From assembly GCA_030626405.1 (NCBI GenBank), contig DAOUPA010000002.1, positions 1 through 53,430 of the forward strand: a DNA stretch of 53,430 nucleotides. Direction: 5' to 3'. A program made the position numbers and the translations under genes. Numbering within the stretch: the stretch's first letter is position 1; the number at the start of each line of letters is the position of its first letter. Origin of the DNA: Planctomicrobium sp. (lineage in GTDB: Bacteria; Planctomycetota; Planctomycetia; Planctomycetales; Planctomycetaceae). Shown here piece after piece: positions 29,985 through 40,047 of this stretch. Under the pieces are notes generated by a model. It saw nothing but the letters and a program-made list of their open reading frames with translations, ran no database searches and was not told where the DNA came from.

Positions 29985-30479
29985 TGTGCTCCCTCCATTG
30001 ATTCAGTCTGAAATAACAGACTGGCACTAGAACATGATCTTGTTTTCCATGCTCGCGAATACGCTCTTAACCAGTAAAAACGCTGACTCCCACGAAGCAG
30101 ACCGCATGCATCTTCGAAAACTGCTCCAGGCGTCCCCCGAATACATATCAGGATCCTTCATCATGAAGGTCCGCCAAGCTTGTATGGTCTACCGGTAGCA
30201 TCGATCTTACCGACATCCCCACACAGACCGATTGTATCTATCTTATGGAATCGGTCAATAGGTGTTTAGCAACGCCAACTACCAACCTTTCGTGAATCAC
30301 TCAAAGCCTGTTGATTCAACGTCTTGTGATAACGGGACTCTTTTACCATCTGATCAGATTGATTCGAGTTCAGAATATGCCTGATTCAGTACTTCCACGT
30401 GACACGAGATTCGTAACGTACTGAAAACGCCCGCCATGCCATGACGTATTTGCGCGATCGCCCGAGCAGCGAGCAAATG

Positions 30480-31538
30480 CTAACTGTACTTCGGAACAGA
30501 CGGTTCTGGGACTTCTTCAAGTAATCGCAAGATAATCATGTCCGAATCGTAACCTTCAGCCTGAGCTTGGAAATTCGGAGAGATACGGTGTCTGAGAACC
30601 GGAATCGCGACCCTTCTCACATCTCCGAAGGAAATCGTTGGTCGACCATCCATCGCTGCAATCGCTCGTGCGCCATGAATCAGGTACTGACCGGCTCTTG
30701 GTCCAGCACCCCAGTCAATGAGTTCTCTGACAAATTTCGGAGCAGATCCATCTCCTGGTCGAGTTGCCCGTACGAGTCTTGCGACGTAAGAAATGATGAT
30801 CGGGGCGACTTCAATTTGGTTGATTTGCCGCTGTAGGTATTGAATTGACTTCGCAGAGAGGACTTTGCGAACTTCAACCTTCTCGCCACGTGTTGTCGTC
30901 GCGAGAATTTGCTCTTCCTCTTCAATATTGGGATAGTCGACCTTGATATTGAACATAAAGCGGTCGAGTTGCGCCTCAGGAAGCGGATAAGTTCCTTCCT
31001 GTTCGATAGGATTTTGAGTGGCGATCACGAAGAATGGATCAGGAAGGTCATACGTTTCCTGACCGGAAGTGACTTCATGCTCCTGCATCGCTTGAAGTAA
31101 AGCTGCCTGAGTTTTTGGTGGTGTCCGGTTGATTTCATCGGCCAATAGAATATTTGTGAACACAGGGCCCTGAACGAAACGGAAGCTTCTTTTCCCCGTT
31201 TCCGACTCCTCCAAGACGTTTGTTCCGGTGATATCCGATGGCATCAGGTCTGGCGTGAACTGAATGCGGTGAAATTTCACGTCCAAAATTTTGGCAATTG
31301 TGCTGACAATTAAAGTTTTCGCCAGTCCAGGTACTCCCACAAGCAAACAGTGTCCACCGGTAAAAACCGCCGACAGGATCTGCTCAAGGACTTCATCTTG
31401 ACCGATGATGACCTTGTGAAGTTCTTCCATCATCAAGTCGTGATGACGTTGGAATTTCTCAAGGAACTCATCAAAGTCTCGTTTTTCACTAGCCAACGCT
31501 CTTCCTACTCTTTTGGTTGGGACACAGCCGACGAACAC
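30480..31538 (-). CDS. MoxR-family AAA+ ATPase
   Basis: IIGQDEVLEQILSAVFTGGHCLLVGVPGLAKTL; DLMPSDITGTNVLEE; LLADEINRTPPKTQAALLQAMQEHEVT; ATQNPIEQEGTYPLPEAQLDRF. Start may be internal. Confidence 0.95.
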   Translation of the reverse strand: MFVGCVPTKRVGRALASEKRDFDEFLEKFQRHHDLMMEELHKVIIGQDEVLEQILSAVFTGGHCLLVGVPGLAKTLIVSTIAKILDVKFHRIQFTPDLMPSDITGTNVLEESETGKRSFRFVQGPVFTNILLADEINRTPPKTQAALLQAMQEHEVTSGQETYDLPDPFFVIATQNPIEQEGTYPLPEAQLDRFMFNIKVDYPNIEEEEQILATTTRGEKVEVRKVLSAKSIQYLQRQINQIEVAPIIISYVARLVRATRPGDGSAPKFVRELIDWGAGPRAGQYLIHGARAIAAMDGRPTISFGDVRRVAIPVLRHRISPNFQAQAEGYDSDMIILRLLEEVPEPSVPKYS

Positions 31539-31858
31539 GATGTTTGAACAGAACTACGCCCCAACTGCTCTTTTCGCTGGACCGTAATTCATGATCGATC
31601 ACTCGACACATCGTAACGACAGAAAAAACATTTGGCGATGTTCAAGCAATTTTCATGCGAACGTCATGCGACGAGTTGGTTTCGGCAGTGCAGGGCGGAA
31701 TGAGGCATCTTTAGATTGAGAGCACTCTTGCACAGACAGTACAGCAATTCTTGTTTCGCACGGCTCACAGAGTGTGGCACACAATATATTGATCTATTGG
31801 TCCACCTCAGTAGAGTGCTACGTTCGACGAAGTTTGTCGAGATCGGTAGACTGGAAGC

Positions 31859-32710
31859 ATGGACCATATCGATCACTTCTCATCTATGTTCAAACGTGCG
31901 GAGAAAACCCCTTTCTCCTATCTTGCTCCGTCGCTTGAGCGAATCGTTCTCATCTCAGACGGGGACGCAGCTGCGGCGAGTCAACTTCAGAAGCAAATTA
32001 CCCAGTTTCTTCCTATCCTCGAGTCTGAACAGCCTTGGAAGATTGTTACGGGCGATCAGTTCGAAACAGTAGATCAGTTGATCAGTATTATCGAGGAACA
32101 CTCACCGGACCTGGTCATCACCAAGCGTTACTTGCACGAAAAGGGGATGGTTCCTCAACACAGTCTGGGTGTCTTTGTTGATGTCTTGACGCAAGTCCTG
32201 AAATCGCCAGTGCTGCTGTTGCCGGAAGCGAAGCAGGGGGAAACTTCAATTCCTCACCGTGAATCACGAAATGTGATGATTGTGACAGACCACGTCGCTG
32301 GTCAGTCACAACTGGTCAGCTTGGGGGCAACATTCGGGGCAGGGCAGGGCGATATCTGGATTTGTCACGTCGAAGACGATGCCGTTTGGGAACGATACAT
32401 CCGAGCAATTGAACGAATCCCGGAAATTGACTCCGGGCAGGCTCGAACGTTGATTCAAAGGCAATTATTCCACGAAGCATCAGAGTTCATCGAATCGGCG
32501 ATTTCCACACTCAAAACAGTATTCCCTGATCAGATGTTCCACACGAGTGTCTCGAAAGGCCATCTGTTAAAGCAATATCTCCATTTAATCGAAAGCCACG
32601 ATGTGGAACTGCTGGTATTCAACACCAAGGACGAGGATCAACTGGCAATGCACGGAATGGCCTACGCTTTAAGTGTGGAAGTGGTTCAAATTCCACTACT
32701 TCTTCTCTAA
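31859..32710 (+). CDS. universal stress protein-like (UspA fold) protein
   Basis: Two half-domains with VLLLPEAK and HDVELLVFNTKDEDQLAMHGMAYALSVEVVQIPLLLL terminal strand/helix pattern; weak motif conservation. Confidence 0.55.
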   Translation: MDHIDHFSSMFKRAEKTPFSYLAPSLERIVLISDGDAAAASQLQKQITQFLPILESEQPWKIVTGDQFETVDQLISIIEEHSPDLVITKRYLHEKGMVPQHSLGVFVDVLTQVLKSPVLLLPEAKQGETSIPHRESRNVMIVTDHVAGQSQLVSLGATFGAGQGDIWICHVEDDAVWERYIRAIERIPEIDSGQARTLIQRQLFHEASEFIESAISTLKTVFPDQMFHTSVSKGHLLKQYLHLIESHDVELLVFNTKDEDQLAMHGMAYALSVEVVQIPLLLL

Positions 32711-32970
32711 CTTACGCTCTGTGTAAGTACGGCTGGAATTGCCGGTACGACTGCTTCATTCGTAAAAATCGGCATGAGCAGCATAATCGGTACAGTTTCA
32801 CAAATACTCGGTCCGATAAGAGCATCAGGTCTATCACTTCTGCGCGATCGTATCCGCTGATTACGAACATGCAGAGGTGGTAGTTCATAAAGGAAAAAAG
32901 AGTCTTCCTGGCTCGTCGACCAGTTCGCAATGCGAACAGCGGGGTCGGCCAACCTGTCAAGGATCTACTG

Positions 32971-34641
32971 ATGCGGATTCAGCCCTGGATGACAATAGTT
33001 GCAAGCTTTTTCATGCTTGCTGCTGTTCAAACGGAAACATTCGGCCAACAGCCACTTCCCCCTGGAGGTTACCCTCCCGGTACGGTCAACATGCCATACC
33101 AAGGAAGTTCTGGGCCGGTTGTGCACCACCCCCCTTACGCAACGAATCATCCACAGGCGATGTATCCGCAGGGGACGCCACCGGGGTTCAACCCGTGGCC
33201 ACAGATCAGTCCATACAATTCTCCGAATGTGGCAATGGACCAGCACTACAACCAGAATGGAACCTGGTTCCGAGATATTCTCTATCGCAGCCGTACCTAT
33301 ACCGGTTCGATTGAGTTGATGTCGGTCGCCTTCCGTGATGCTGGCAACACTCGTATTGGTTCACCATACGCCACATACACAGACTTCACCGATGGTGGCA
33401 CTCAGGTCCCGGAAGGAGTGCCAATCACCCAACCATTTGGCACACTCCCATCTGTCCCCAACTTCGCACCGCCTGTTCTCGGATTCTTCTCCGTAGACAC
33501 ACGCATCTTGGGAATTCCAGCACTAGATGGCGGGAACCTATTCAATGGCCAGGCAAATGGCTACCTGTACCCGGTTCGGAATACCAATGAAACAAGGAAT
33601 CTAGGTCGTCAACTTGGAACCCAAATTCGTTGGGGATTTGAAAACGAGGATGGCACCGGTCTGCAACTCAACGGCTGGTGGGCCTTTGATGACTCTGCAA
33701 GATTCAAACAAGGTGCAGACAGCATCAACGGAGTTCCAGTGAACCAGACTCTTACCCTGTTTTTAGGTGCACAGAATCTCTTCATTAACGGAGTCGTTCC
33801 CTACTTCACTGGAGAACCAATTGCCCCTGATTTCGGTCCAGGACGAACCGCAAAGTACGACATTCTGTTCGAGTTCGAACATTCAACGCGTGCTGCTGGT
33901 TCAAATATCAGTTTTTACACACAGCCGATTTACAAAAGTAAAGGGATCCGGATTCGTCGACTTTGGGGAGCACGGTACCACTACCTGGATGAAAACTTCC
34001 GCTTCCGTGGAATCGACAGTGGACTCACGTATGATCTTGATGCCGCTGCCGCAGGTGGCGGGGGTGGGGCTAATGCATCGACTTTTCGACCAACCGGAAC
34101 CATCAGCATCGTCCACGATCAATACGAAGCAACGCTCAACAGTGAGGTTCGCAGCCACATGGCAGGACCTGAGTTTGGATTCCGATTCGACCTGGGAGAC
34201 AGAAACGCTCCATTCAGAATGTGGGGAGAAACAATTTTCGGTATCCTCGCAAACCAGGAAAACATCAGTATCTCTGGCGACAATATCGGAGACCCATTGT
34301 TCGAAGGTCGATTCGAGAATATCGGCAACCCTCGAATGCTGGACCCAACCGTGCAGTCTGAGTTCTCAGACAAGAAAAGTACCACGCACGTTTCGCCTTC
34401 ATTCCAGCAATCGATCTTTGCTGAAATCGACGCTTTCCGCAACTTGCCAATTATTCGAAACGCAGCAATGTTTGAGGACACTTCCTTCAGAGTTGGTTAC
34501 ACCTTCTTCTGGGTGGGTGAAGTGGCTCGTCCTGCCGAAGCAATCAAGTGGCAGGGATTCCCATTGTTCCCGGAAGCTCAGTCGAACCGAACTTCCTGGT
34601 GGATGCATCAGTTGAACTTTGCTGTGGACTGGACATTCTAA
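32971..34641 (+). CDS. BBP7-like planctomycete outer-membrane beta-barrel protein
   Basis: Signal peptide; Pro/Gly-rich N-terminus; GPEFGFRFDLGDRNAPFRMWGETIFGI; FRVGYTFFWVGEVARPAEAIKW; C-terminal aromatic residue (DWTF). Confidence 0.8.
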   Translation: MRIQPWMTIVASFFMLAAVQTETFGQQPLPPGGYPPGTVNMPYQGSSGPVVHHPPYATNHPQAMYPQGTPPGFNPWPQISPYNSPNVAMDQHYNQNGTWFRDILYRSRTYTGSIELMSVAFRDAGNTRIGSPYATYTDFTDGGTQVPEGVPITQPFGTLPSVPNFAPPVLGFFSVDTRILGIPALDGGNLFNGQANGYLYPVRNTNETRNLGRQLGTQIRWGFENEDGTGLQLNGWWAFDDSARFKQGADSINGVPVNQTLTLFLGAQNLFINGVVPYFTGEPIAPDFGPGRTAKYDILFEFEHSTRAAGSNISFYTQPIYKSKGIRIRRLWGARYHYLDENFRFRGIDSGLTYDLDAAAAGGGGGANASTFRPTGTISIVHDQYEATLNSEVRSHMAGPEFGFRFDLGDRNAPFRMWGETIFGILANQENISISGDNIGDPLFEGRFENIGNPRMLDPTVQSEFSDKKSTTHVSPSFQQSIFAEIDAFRNLPIIRNAAMFEDTSFRVGYTFFWVGEVARPAEAIKWQGFPLFPEAQSNRTSWWMHQLNFAVDWTF

Positions 34642-34713
34642 GAGTGTCTTGCTCCAAAACTCGGAAAGTAAATTCTACGGACCGAAGTCGAACTCCATGC
34701 CGGACCACGACCG

Positions 34714-34747
34714 AAGAGCGGGAAGTCAAACTTCCCGCTCTTTTTTT
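34714..34747 (+). terminator. Rho-independent terminator
   Basis: Perfect 12-bp stem AAGAGCGGGAAG-TCAAA-CTTCCCGCTCTT followed by a T-run, downstream of the BBP7-like gene. Confidence 0.9.
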
Positions 34748-34771
34748 AAATTGATCCAGTGAGTCAAACAA

Positions 34772-35533
34772 ATGAAAACTCTCGTACATTCGCTATTCGC
34801 TGTTGGCCTTTTCATTCTCGCAGGCTGCGGATCGGCAGAGCAGGGGGGGCAACAGGTCAGCTCTCAAACTGCTGTCGGACCGAAAATCGAACTCGATGGA
34901 ACAGACTGGAACACGCCAGTGACGGAAAGGGACCTGGCAAACTTCCTTGCTGTCCTAGAACATCTTCCAGATCATGAGGTTCCATCGTTCGCGAAATTGG
35001 AGTTGAATCAACAATTCTCTGCTGGCTCTGATCCCAGGCAGGATGTCGAAAACCTTCGGGAAATTTTCCGGTCCGTTTTTGATCCACAATTACAAGGTGC
35101 GGAGTGGAAACATGATCGCAAATTGGTAGCCAGCTTCGAACAAATGCAAATCACCCCTGAGGAATTTGCAGCGCTCGTGACGAAAATCAGCCTGGCGTGG
35201 TCCGCGTCGGCGATTCGAGGTGAGATTCCTATTCTCGCAACACAACGTAAATTGCGAGAGCAAATCGCGAAATTGGAATTCGAGTTGCAACACCCGCTGC
35301 CGGGGCAGTCAGAACACGAACGAGAACATCGCGTTTCCTCAATTCGAGACACCGTGGCTCTCAGTGAACTTCTCGATCTCATTTCAGTGGTGCCTGAGCA
35401 AAGCATTCAGGTCATGAGAGCCAACGAAGACTTGCTGCACCGACATCTTCCTCCAGCGCGTCTGAAAGCAAAATTCGAGCAATGCATCGAAAGCTCACCC
35501 AAAGTCATTCAAGTAGGGCACTCTTCGCAATAA
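34772..35533 (+). CDS. lipoprotein of unknown function
   Basis: Signal peptide with lipobox LFILAGCGS; no recognised domain. Confidence 0.75.
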   Translation: MKTLVHSLFAVGLFILAGCGSAEQGGQQVSSQTAVGPKIELDGTDWNTPVTERDLANFLAVLEHLPDHEVPSFAKLELNQQFSAGSDPRQDVENLREIFRSVFDPQLQGAEWKHDRKLVASFEQMQITPEEFAALVTKISLAWSASAIRGEIPILATQRKLREQIAKLEFELQHPLPGQSEHEREHRVSSIRDTVALSELLDLISVVPEQSIQVMRANEDLLHRHLPPARLKAKFEQCIESSPKVIQVGHSSQ

Positions 35534-35614
35534 GCGAAAGATCTGCGAGGGTCGCCTCTTTGCAGAACGTGTTTTGAAATTCAATTTGCAAGGTCATTCA
35601 CGTCAATACGACAC

Positions 35615-35695
35615 GTAGGCTGGAACTCGCCCCGGCATTTCGAAAGCAGACGTGAAATGTGGTGCTGGGTTTCTGAAATGGCTCACCCAGCCTAC
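35615..35695. repeat. intergenic inverted-repeat element, GTAGGCTGG termini
   Basis: GTAGGCTGG (35615-35623) and CCAGCCTAC (35687-35695) perfect inverted termini; similar to the 13331-13476 element. Confidence 0.75.
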
Positions 35696-35992
35696 ATATC
35701 AATCCTCATGTATTGGAAAGTTTGTTTCTTCAATCACGATTGAACTGTCGGGAAATTGATTTCCAATGAGATTCTCAATTTCTTACTCACTCAGTGACCA
35801 ATAACATCTTCCTACGGCCACTCCTCGCTCGTGACTGAGTTAGTCAGTATCTAAACACTTTTCCGGACTCTTCTTAGCAGAGAAGGGACGTGGCGTTTGT
35901 CTCTTTTTGCTCGCTTCGATATCGTCTGTGCGAGCTAACTCACAGACAATGTGAACTCGCACTGTTCATGATTCATCAACAGCCACCTTGGA

Positions 35993-37072
35993 GTGTGGTT
36001 TTATTTACTTATGGAGAACTTTGATATGCCAGAACAAGTTGTCATTATTGGCTCAGGGCCTGCGGGCTGGACTGCTGGAATATATGCTGCCAGAGCAAGC
36101 CTTGACCCCCTTTGCATTGAAGGTGAGAACACACAGGAAAACTGGGACCTGGGCCGACCACCGCAAGGGCAGCTTGCAATTACCACGGAAGTTGAAAACT
36201 TCCCCGGCTTTCCGCATGGTGATCTCGGTGGTTTTCTGAGTTCATCGATTGCCGACGACCGTCAGTACATGCTCAGTGAACATCAAAAAGCTGGCGTCAG
36301 CGGACCAGAGCTCATGGAACTGATGCGCCAACAGGCAATCAACTTCGGCACGCGCACGATTACGGAAGATGTGACAGAAGTCGATTTCTCACAGCGACCT
36401 TTCAAATTGAAAACATCCTCCGGCAAAGAGATCGAAACCAACAGTGTGATTATTGCCACTGGAGCCCGAGCAAACTATCTCGGTCTTGATTCAGAAAAGC
36501 AATTCAAGAATGCAGGCGTTTCAGCTTGTGCCGTTTGCGATGGAGCGCTCCCAAGATTCCGCGACAAACCATTGGTCGTTGTCGGAGGGGGGGATAGTGC
36601 CATGGAAGAGTCGGACTACCTTGCCAAGTTCGGTTCGAAAGTTTACATCATCCACCGACGAGACGAATTTCGTGCAAGCAAAGTGATGGCCGAACGCGCG
36701 ATCAACAACCCAAAAATCGAAGTCAAATGGAATTCCACCATCGACCAGATTCTCGGCACTGATGAAGCAGGTGTCACTGCCGTTCGCATTCGAAGTACGA
36801 AAGACGACTCGCAAACTGAAGAAATTGAGGCATCTGGATACTTTGCGGCGATAGGTCACACTCCCAATACAGATTTCCTCAAAGGTCATCTCGACATGAA
36901 TAGCAAAGGCTATCTCACCTGGACCGTTCCGTTCCGAACGAACACCAGTGTTGAGGGTGTCTTCGCTGCCGGAGATGTCGCTGACGATCACTACCGTCAA
37001 GCTGTCACTGCTGCAGGATCAGGCTGCATGGCTGCACTCGACAGCGAACGCTTCCTGGGATTGAACGGATAG
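35993..37072 (+). CDS. trxB: thioredoxin-disulfide reductase
   Basis: [86 protein letters not shown]. Likely start at MPEQVV (~36026). Confidence 0.94.
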   Translation: MWFYLLMENFDMPEQVVIIGSGPAGWTAGIYAARASLDPLCIEGENTQENWDLGRPPQGQLAITTEVENFPGFPHGDLGGFLSSSIADDRQYMLSEHQKAGVSGPELMELMRQQAINFGTRTITEDVTEVDFSQRPFKLKTSSGKEIETNSVIIATGARANYLGLDSEKQFKNAGVSACAVCDGALPRFRDKPLVVVGGGDSAMEESDYLAKFGSKVYIIHRRDEFRASKVMAERAINNPKIEVKWNSTIDQILGTDEAGVTAVRIRSTKDDSQTEEIEASGYFAAIGHTPNTDFLKGHLDMNSKGYLTWTVPFRTNTSVEGVFAAGDVADDHYRQAVTAAGSGCMAALDSERFLGLNG

Positions 37073-37120
37073 AGTCATCGAGATGGCTTCCAAATTGGAA
37101 GAATTCTCGAAATTACCATT

Positions 37121-37160
37121 GCGGCAGCACATCTCTTCGGAGAAGTGCTGCCGCTTTTTT
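37121..37160 (+). terminator. Rho-independent terminator with cUUCGg tetraloop
   Basis: GCGGCAGCAC-A-TCTC-TTCG-GAGA-A-GTGCTGCCGC followed by TTTTTT, downstream of trxB. Confidence 0.92.
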
Positions 37161-37436
37161 CGTTCTGCTTCGTGAGGGATTTTATCAATGGGTTTTCTCT
37201 AAATTCCACCCTCAGGCAAATGCATCGGTACGTATCATTATTAACCAATCGTCAAAACGTCGCAAAATAGAGCAGGGCGGTACACTTCTGAAATTGACAT
37301 CCCTGCCTTGCAACATGAGTTCCTAAAACGGGAGATTCCTGCTACTTCACCTCAAACCCGAAACGGGCTTTACCTGAACTGCGTGTCCTCCATAAACTCC
37401 CGGTTGCAGGTCTTCTGAAAACGGAGTGAAGAGATC

Positions 37437-38708
37437 ATGTGGTATGACATTTTGGTATTGGCCATTCTCATCTTTTTTACGGTGCGCGGTGCCGCACGGG
37501 GAATGGTTTGGCAGCTCGCTGGAATTGTGGGTATTGTTCTTTGCTTTGTTTTCGCAGATGCAATCTCAGCATTCGCAGGTCCCTACGTGCAACTGGAACC
37601 GCCACTCAATAATTGGGTAATCCTGTTCGGTGCGTACATTGCATTTACGTTTGTGGCTTTCATCCTGGCAGGGCGAATCGAAGAATATCTGACGCGCGTC
37701 AAACTCAAAGAATTTGATCGACATTTAGGTGCGGTTTTCGGATTTGTAAAAGGCGTTGTCCTTTGCTTGATCATGACTTTTTTGGTTGTCACCGTTTCTG
37801 AAGATGCGCGTGTTGCTCTCAAACAATCTCGCAGCGGAATTGCTGCCGCCAGAATTGTGAAAGTCGTGCATCCATATTTGCCAATTCTGCCTGACGACCT
37901 CATTATCGCGCTGGAAAAGTACATTCATCTTCTTGATGAAAATGGAGCAGAAGAGCATTACGCAGACGACCACAATCACGTTCACGATGGTCACAATCAT
38001 GATGAGCATGGAAATGAAGTTTCATTAGGGAATGAAGGACAACTCGAATCCGGCTCCTTTTTGCCATCTGGAAATACGGCTTCGCCAGATTGGCTTAAAC
38101 GATTGAGCGGTTTAGTCTCTCAGCAAACTCAACAATCGTTGATTTCAGCAATCAACCAAGAGTCTGATCCTCAAAAGCGAAATGCCATCATCAAAGGTCT
38201 TGTCGAAGGTCTGACATCTGTAGATCGAAATGAAAGAATTGAGCTTGAACAAGACTTCCAGAAAATAGGATCTCAGGGAGCACAGTTTCTCTTGAGCCAT
38301 CTTTCGAAAACCCTGGAAATCTCGAATTCCAGCCCATCAACGATTCCAAATTCAGTTTCCACAATCCCATCTCAGACAAACGCTACGCAGGTGCAAATTG
38401 CAGCACTTCGAAAGCAAATCGTCTCTGCTTACACCTCTGATCCAGCGGGTCGGCTCGAATTTGAAAAGCAGATCGAACAGTTTCTGGGAACACTTCCAGA
38501 GCAAGTTTATCTGGGAGTCGTCAAGGACTGGAATGCAGACATTTGGTCGTTGCCGGATCCTGACCGCCAAACATCAGGGCAAAGCACGCTGGAGCAAAGA
38601 GTCCTTCGACAAGTCGAACTGAATGGTATCCGCTTCGAAGATCTCAAGCCTGCAATGCAGCAACAACTCAGAGCAGCCAACAACACGACGAATGGAACGC
38701 AGCGATAA
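37437..38708 (+). CDS. cvpA: CvpA family membrane protein with His-rich segment
   Basis: Four TM segments (WYDILVLAILIFFTVRGAARGMVWQLAGIVG...) typical of CvpA; cytosolic extension with HYADDHNHVHDGHNHDEH. Confidence 0.85.
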   Translation: MWYDILVLAILIFFTVRGAARGMVWQLAGIVGIVLCFVFADAISAFAGPYVQLEPPLNNWVILFGAYIAFTFVAFILAGRIEEYLTRVKLKEFDRHLGAVFGFVKGVVLCLIMTFLVVTVSEDARVALKQSRSGIAAARIVKVVHPYLPILPDDLIIALEKYIHLLDENGAEEHYADDHNHVHDGHNHDEHGNEVSLGNEGQLESGSFLPSGNTASPDWLKRLSGLVSQQTQQSLISAINQESDPQKRNAIIKGLVEGLTSVDRNERIELEQDFQKIGSQGAQFLLSHLSKTLEISNSSPSTIPNSVSTIPSQTNATQVQIAALRKQIVSAYTSDPAGRLEFEKQIEQFLGTLPEQVYLGVVKDWNADIWSLPDPDRQTSGQSTLEQRVLRQVELNGIRFEDLKPAMQQQLRAANNTTNGTQR

Positions 38709-38997
38709 GCGGATTTGTTTTCAACACATGCAAATAGATCCTTCAATCAAGAACAGATTTGAACCTGCGGATAAGAAGACGAATGCCCACTTGGAAGGCT
38801 GGCTTACCCGGGGTGACACCGCATCCCGCCTATAAAAGGACTAGACTGCAACGTCCGATAATGTCTGTTATGTTCGATTCGGGTACTTGTATTATAGGGT
38901 CAGATCAGTTTTGAGGGTTGTGCCCTCAGAGGGACATCACAGACCTTCTCGGACGATTGCCCAGATTTGATGAGTGCCGAACAGTGAAGAAGCCTGC

Positions 38998-39993
38998 CTA
39001 TGGTGCAGTGTCATCCATCACAGATTCTTCGAACACACCGATGCGGCGGAACTTTTCGTAGCGGCGGTTGAGGAGATCTTCTTTGGGGATTTCTCCCAGA
39101 GTCTTGAGAGCATTACTCAGCGATGCAGAGAGGAAAGTCGCCATCTGACGGTGGTTGCGATGCCCTCCCCCGAGAGGTTCGTCGACCACTTCGTCCACAA
39201 TGCCCATTTGCAGAAGATTGGAACTGGTGAACTTCAAAGCGTGAGCCGCTTTGTCAGCATGCTTGGCGTGCTTCCATAAAATCCCCGCACAGCCTTCCGG
39301 ACTGATCACTGAATAGTAGGCAAACCGGAGAATCGCAATGTGATCGCCGATACCGATCCCCAATGCTCCGCCACTGCCCCCTTCTCCAATCACGACACAA
39401 ACAATTGGAGTGTCGATCCGTGACATCTCGCGAAGATTGAGTGCGATTTGGTATGCCTGCCCGCGCTCTTCGGCTTCGATTCCAGGATAGGCTCCACAAG
39501 TATCGATAAGGCAAACAATCGGCAAGTTGAATTTCGCTGCCATTTGCATCTTTCCGAGCGCTTTACGATACCCTTCCGGGTGAGCCATCCCGTAATTATG
39601 CTCAAGGCGTTCTTTGAGGTTTCGACCTTTCTGCTGAGCGATCAACATCACCTTGCGATCACCGATTTTTGCGAAGCCGCTCAATATTGCCCGATCGTCA
39701 CCAAATGCTTTGTCGCCGTGTAACTCGACGAATTCATCAAAGATGAGTTCGATAAAATCGAGTGCTTTCGGACGAGCGTCATGCCGAGCAACCTGAACAA
39801 TTTGCCAGGGATCAAGTTGATCGTAGATCTCTCGCTTCAGCTTCAGTAATTCCGTTCGAATCTTTCGAGTCGACTCGCGCGTTGCGGAACTCGGGTTGGG
39901 CTGAGCCTCTAAACTTTCCAACTGCTTTTCGAGATCAAAAATCGGGCGTTCAAAGGGGAGGGGAATTGGTGCAGACATCGTGAGTCTAGTCAT
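38998..39993 (-). CDS. accA: acetyl-CoA carboxylase carboxyltransferase subunit alpha
   Basis: FDLEKQLESLEAQ; ELHGDKAFGDDRAILSGFAKIGDRKVMLIAQQKGRNLKERLEHNYGMAHPEGYRKALG; IGEGGSGGALGIGIGD. Confidence 0.96.
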   Translation of the reverse strand: MTRLTMSAPIPLPFERPIFDLEKQLESLEAQPNPSSATRESTRKIRTELLKLKREIYDQLDPWQIVQVARHDARPKALDFIELIFDEFVELHGDKAFGDDRAILSGFAKIGDRKVMLIAQQKGRNLKERLEHNYGMAHPEGYRKALGKMQMAAKFNLPIVCLIDTCGAYPGIEAEERGQAYQIALNLREMSRIDTPIVCVVIGEGGSGGALGIGIGDHIAILRFAYYSVISPEGCAGILWKHAKHADKAAHALKFTSSNLLQMGIVDEVVDEPLGGGHRNHRQMATFLSASLSNALKTLGEIPKEDLLNRRYEKFRRIGVFEESVMDDTAP

Positions 39994-40047
39994 CCTTGAT
40001 CGAATTACGAAACGGAAAAATTCATGAAGTGCAGAGAAGCCTGAGAC

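Noticed and set aside
32707-32960. Minus-strand ORFs (81-82 aa) between the Usp-like and BBP7-like genes
   Set aside because: No recognisable motif or signal; compositionally consistent with chance ORFs in an intergenic region.
37960-38015. Possible short tandem DNA repeat (CACAATCAC/CACGATGGTCACAATCATGATGAG)
   Set aside because: Imperfect; explained by the His/Asp codons of the CvpA His-rich segment rather than by an independent repeat element.
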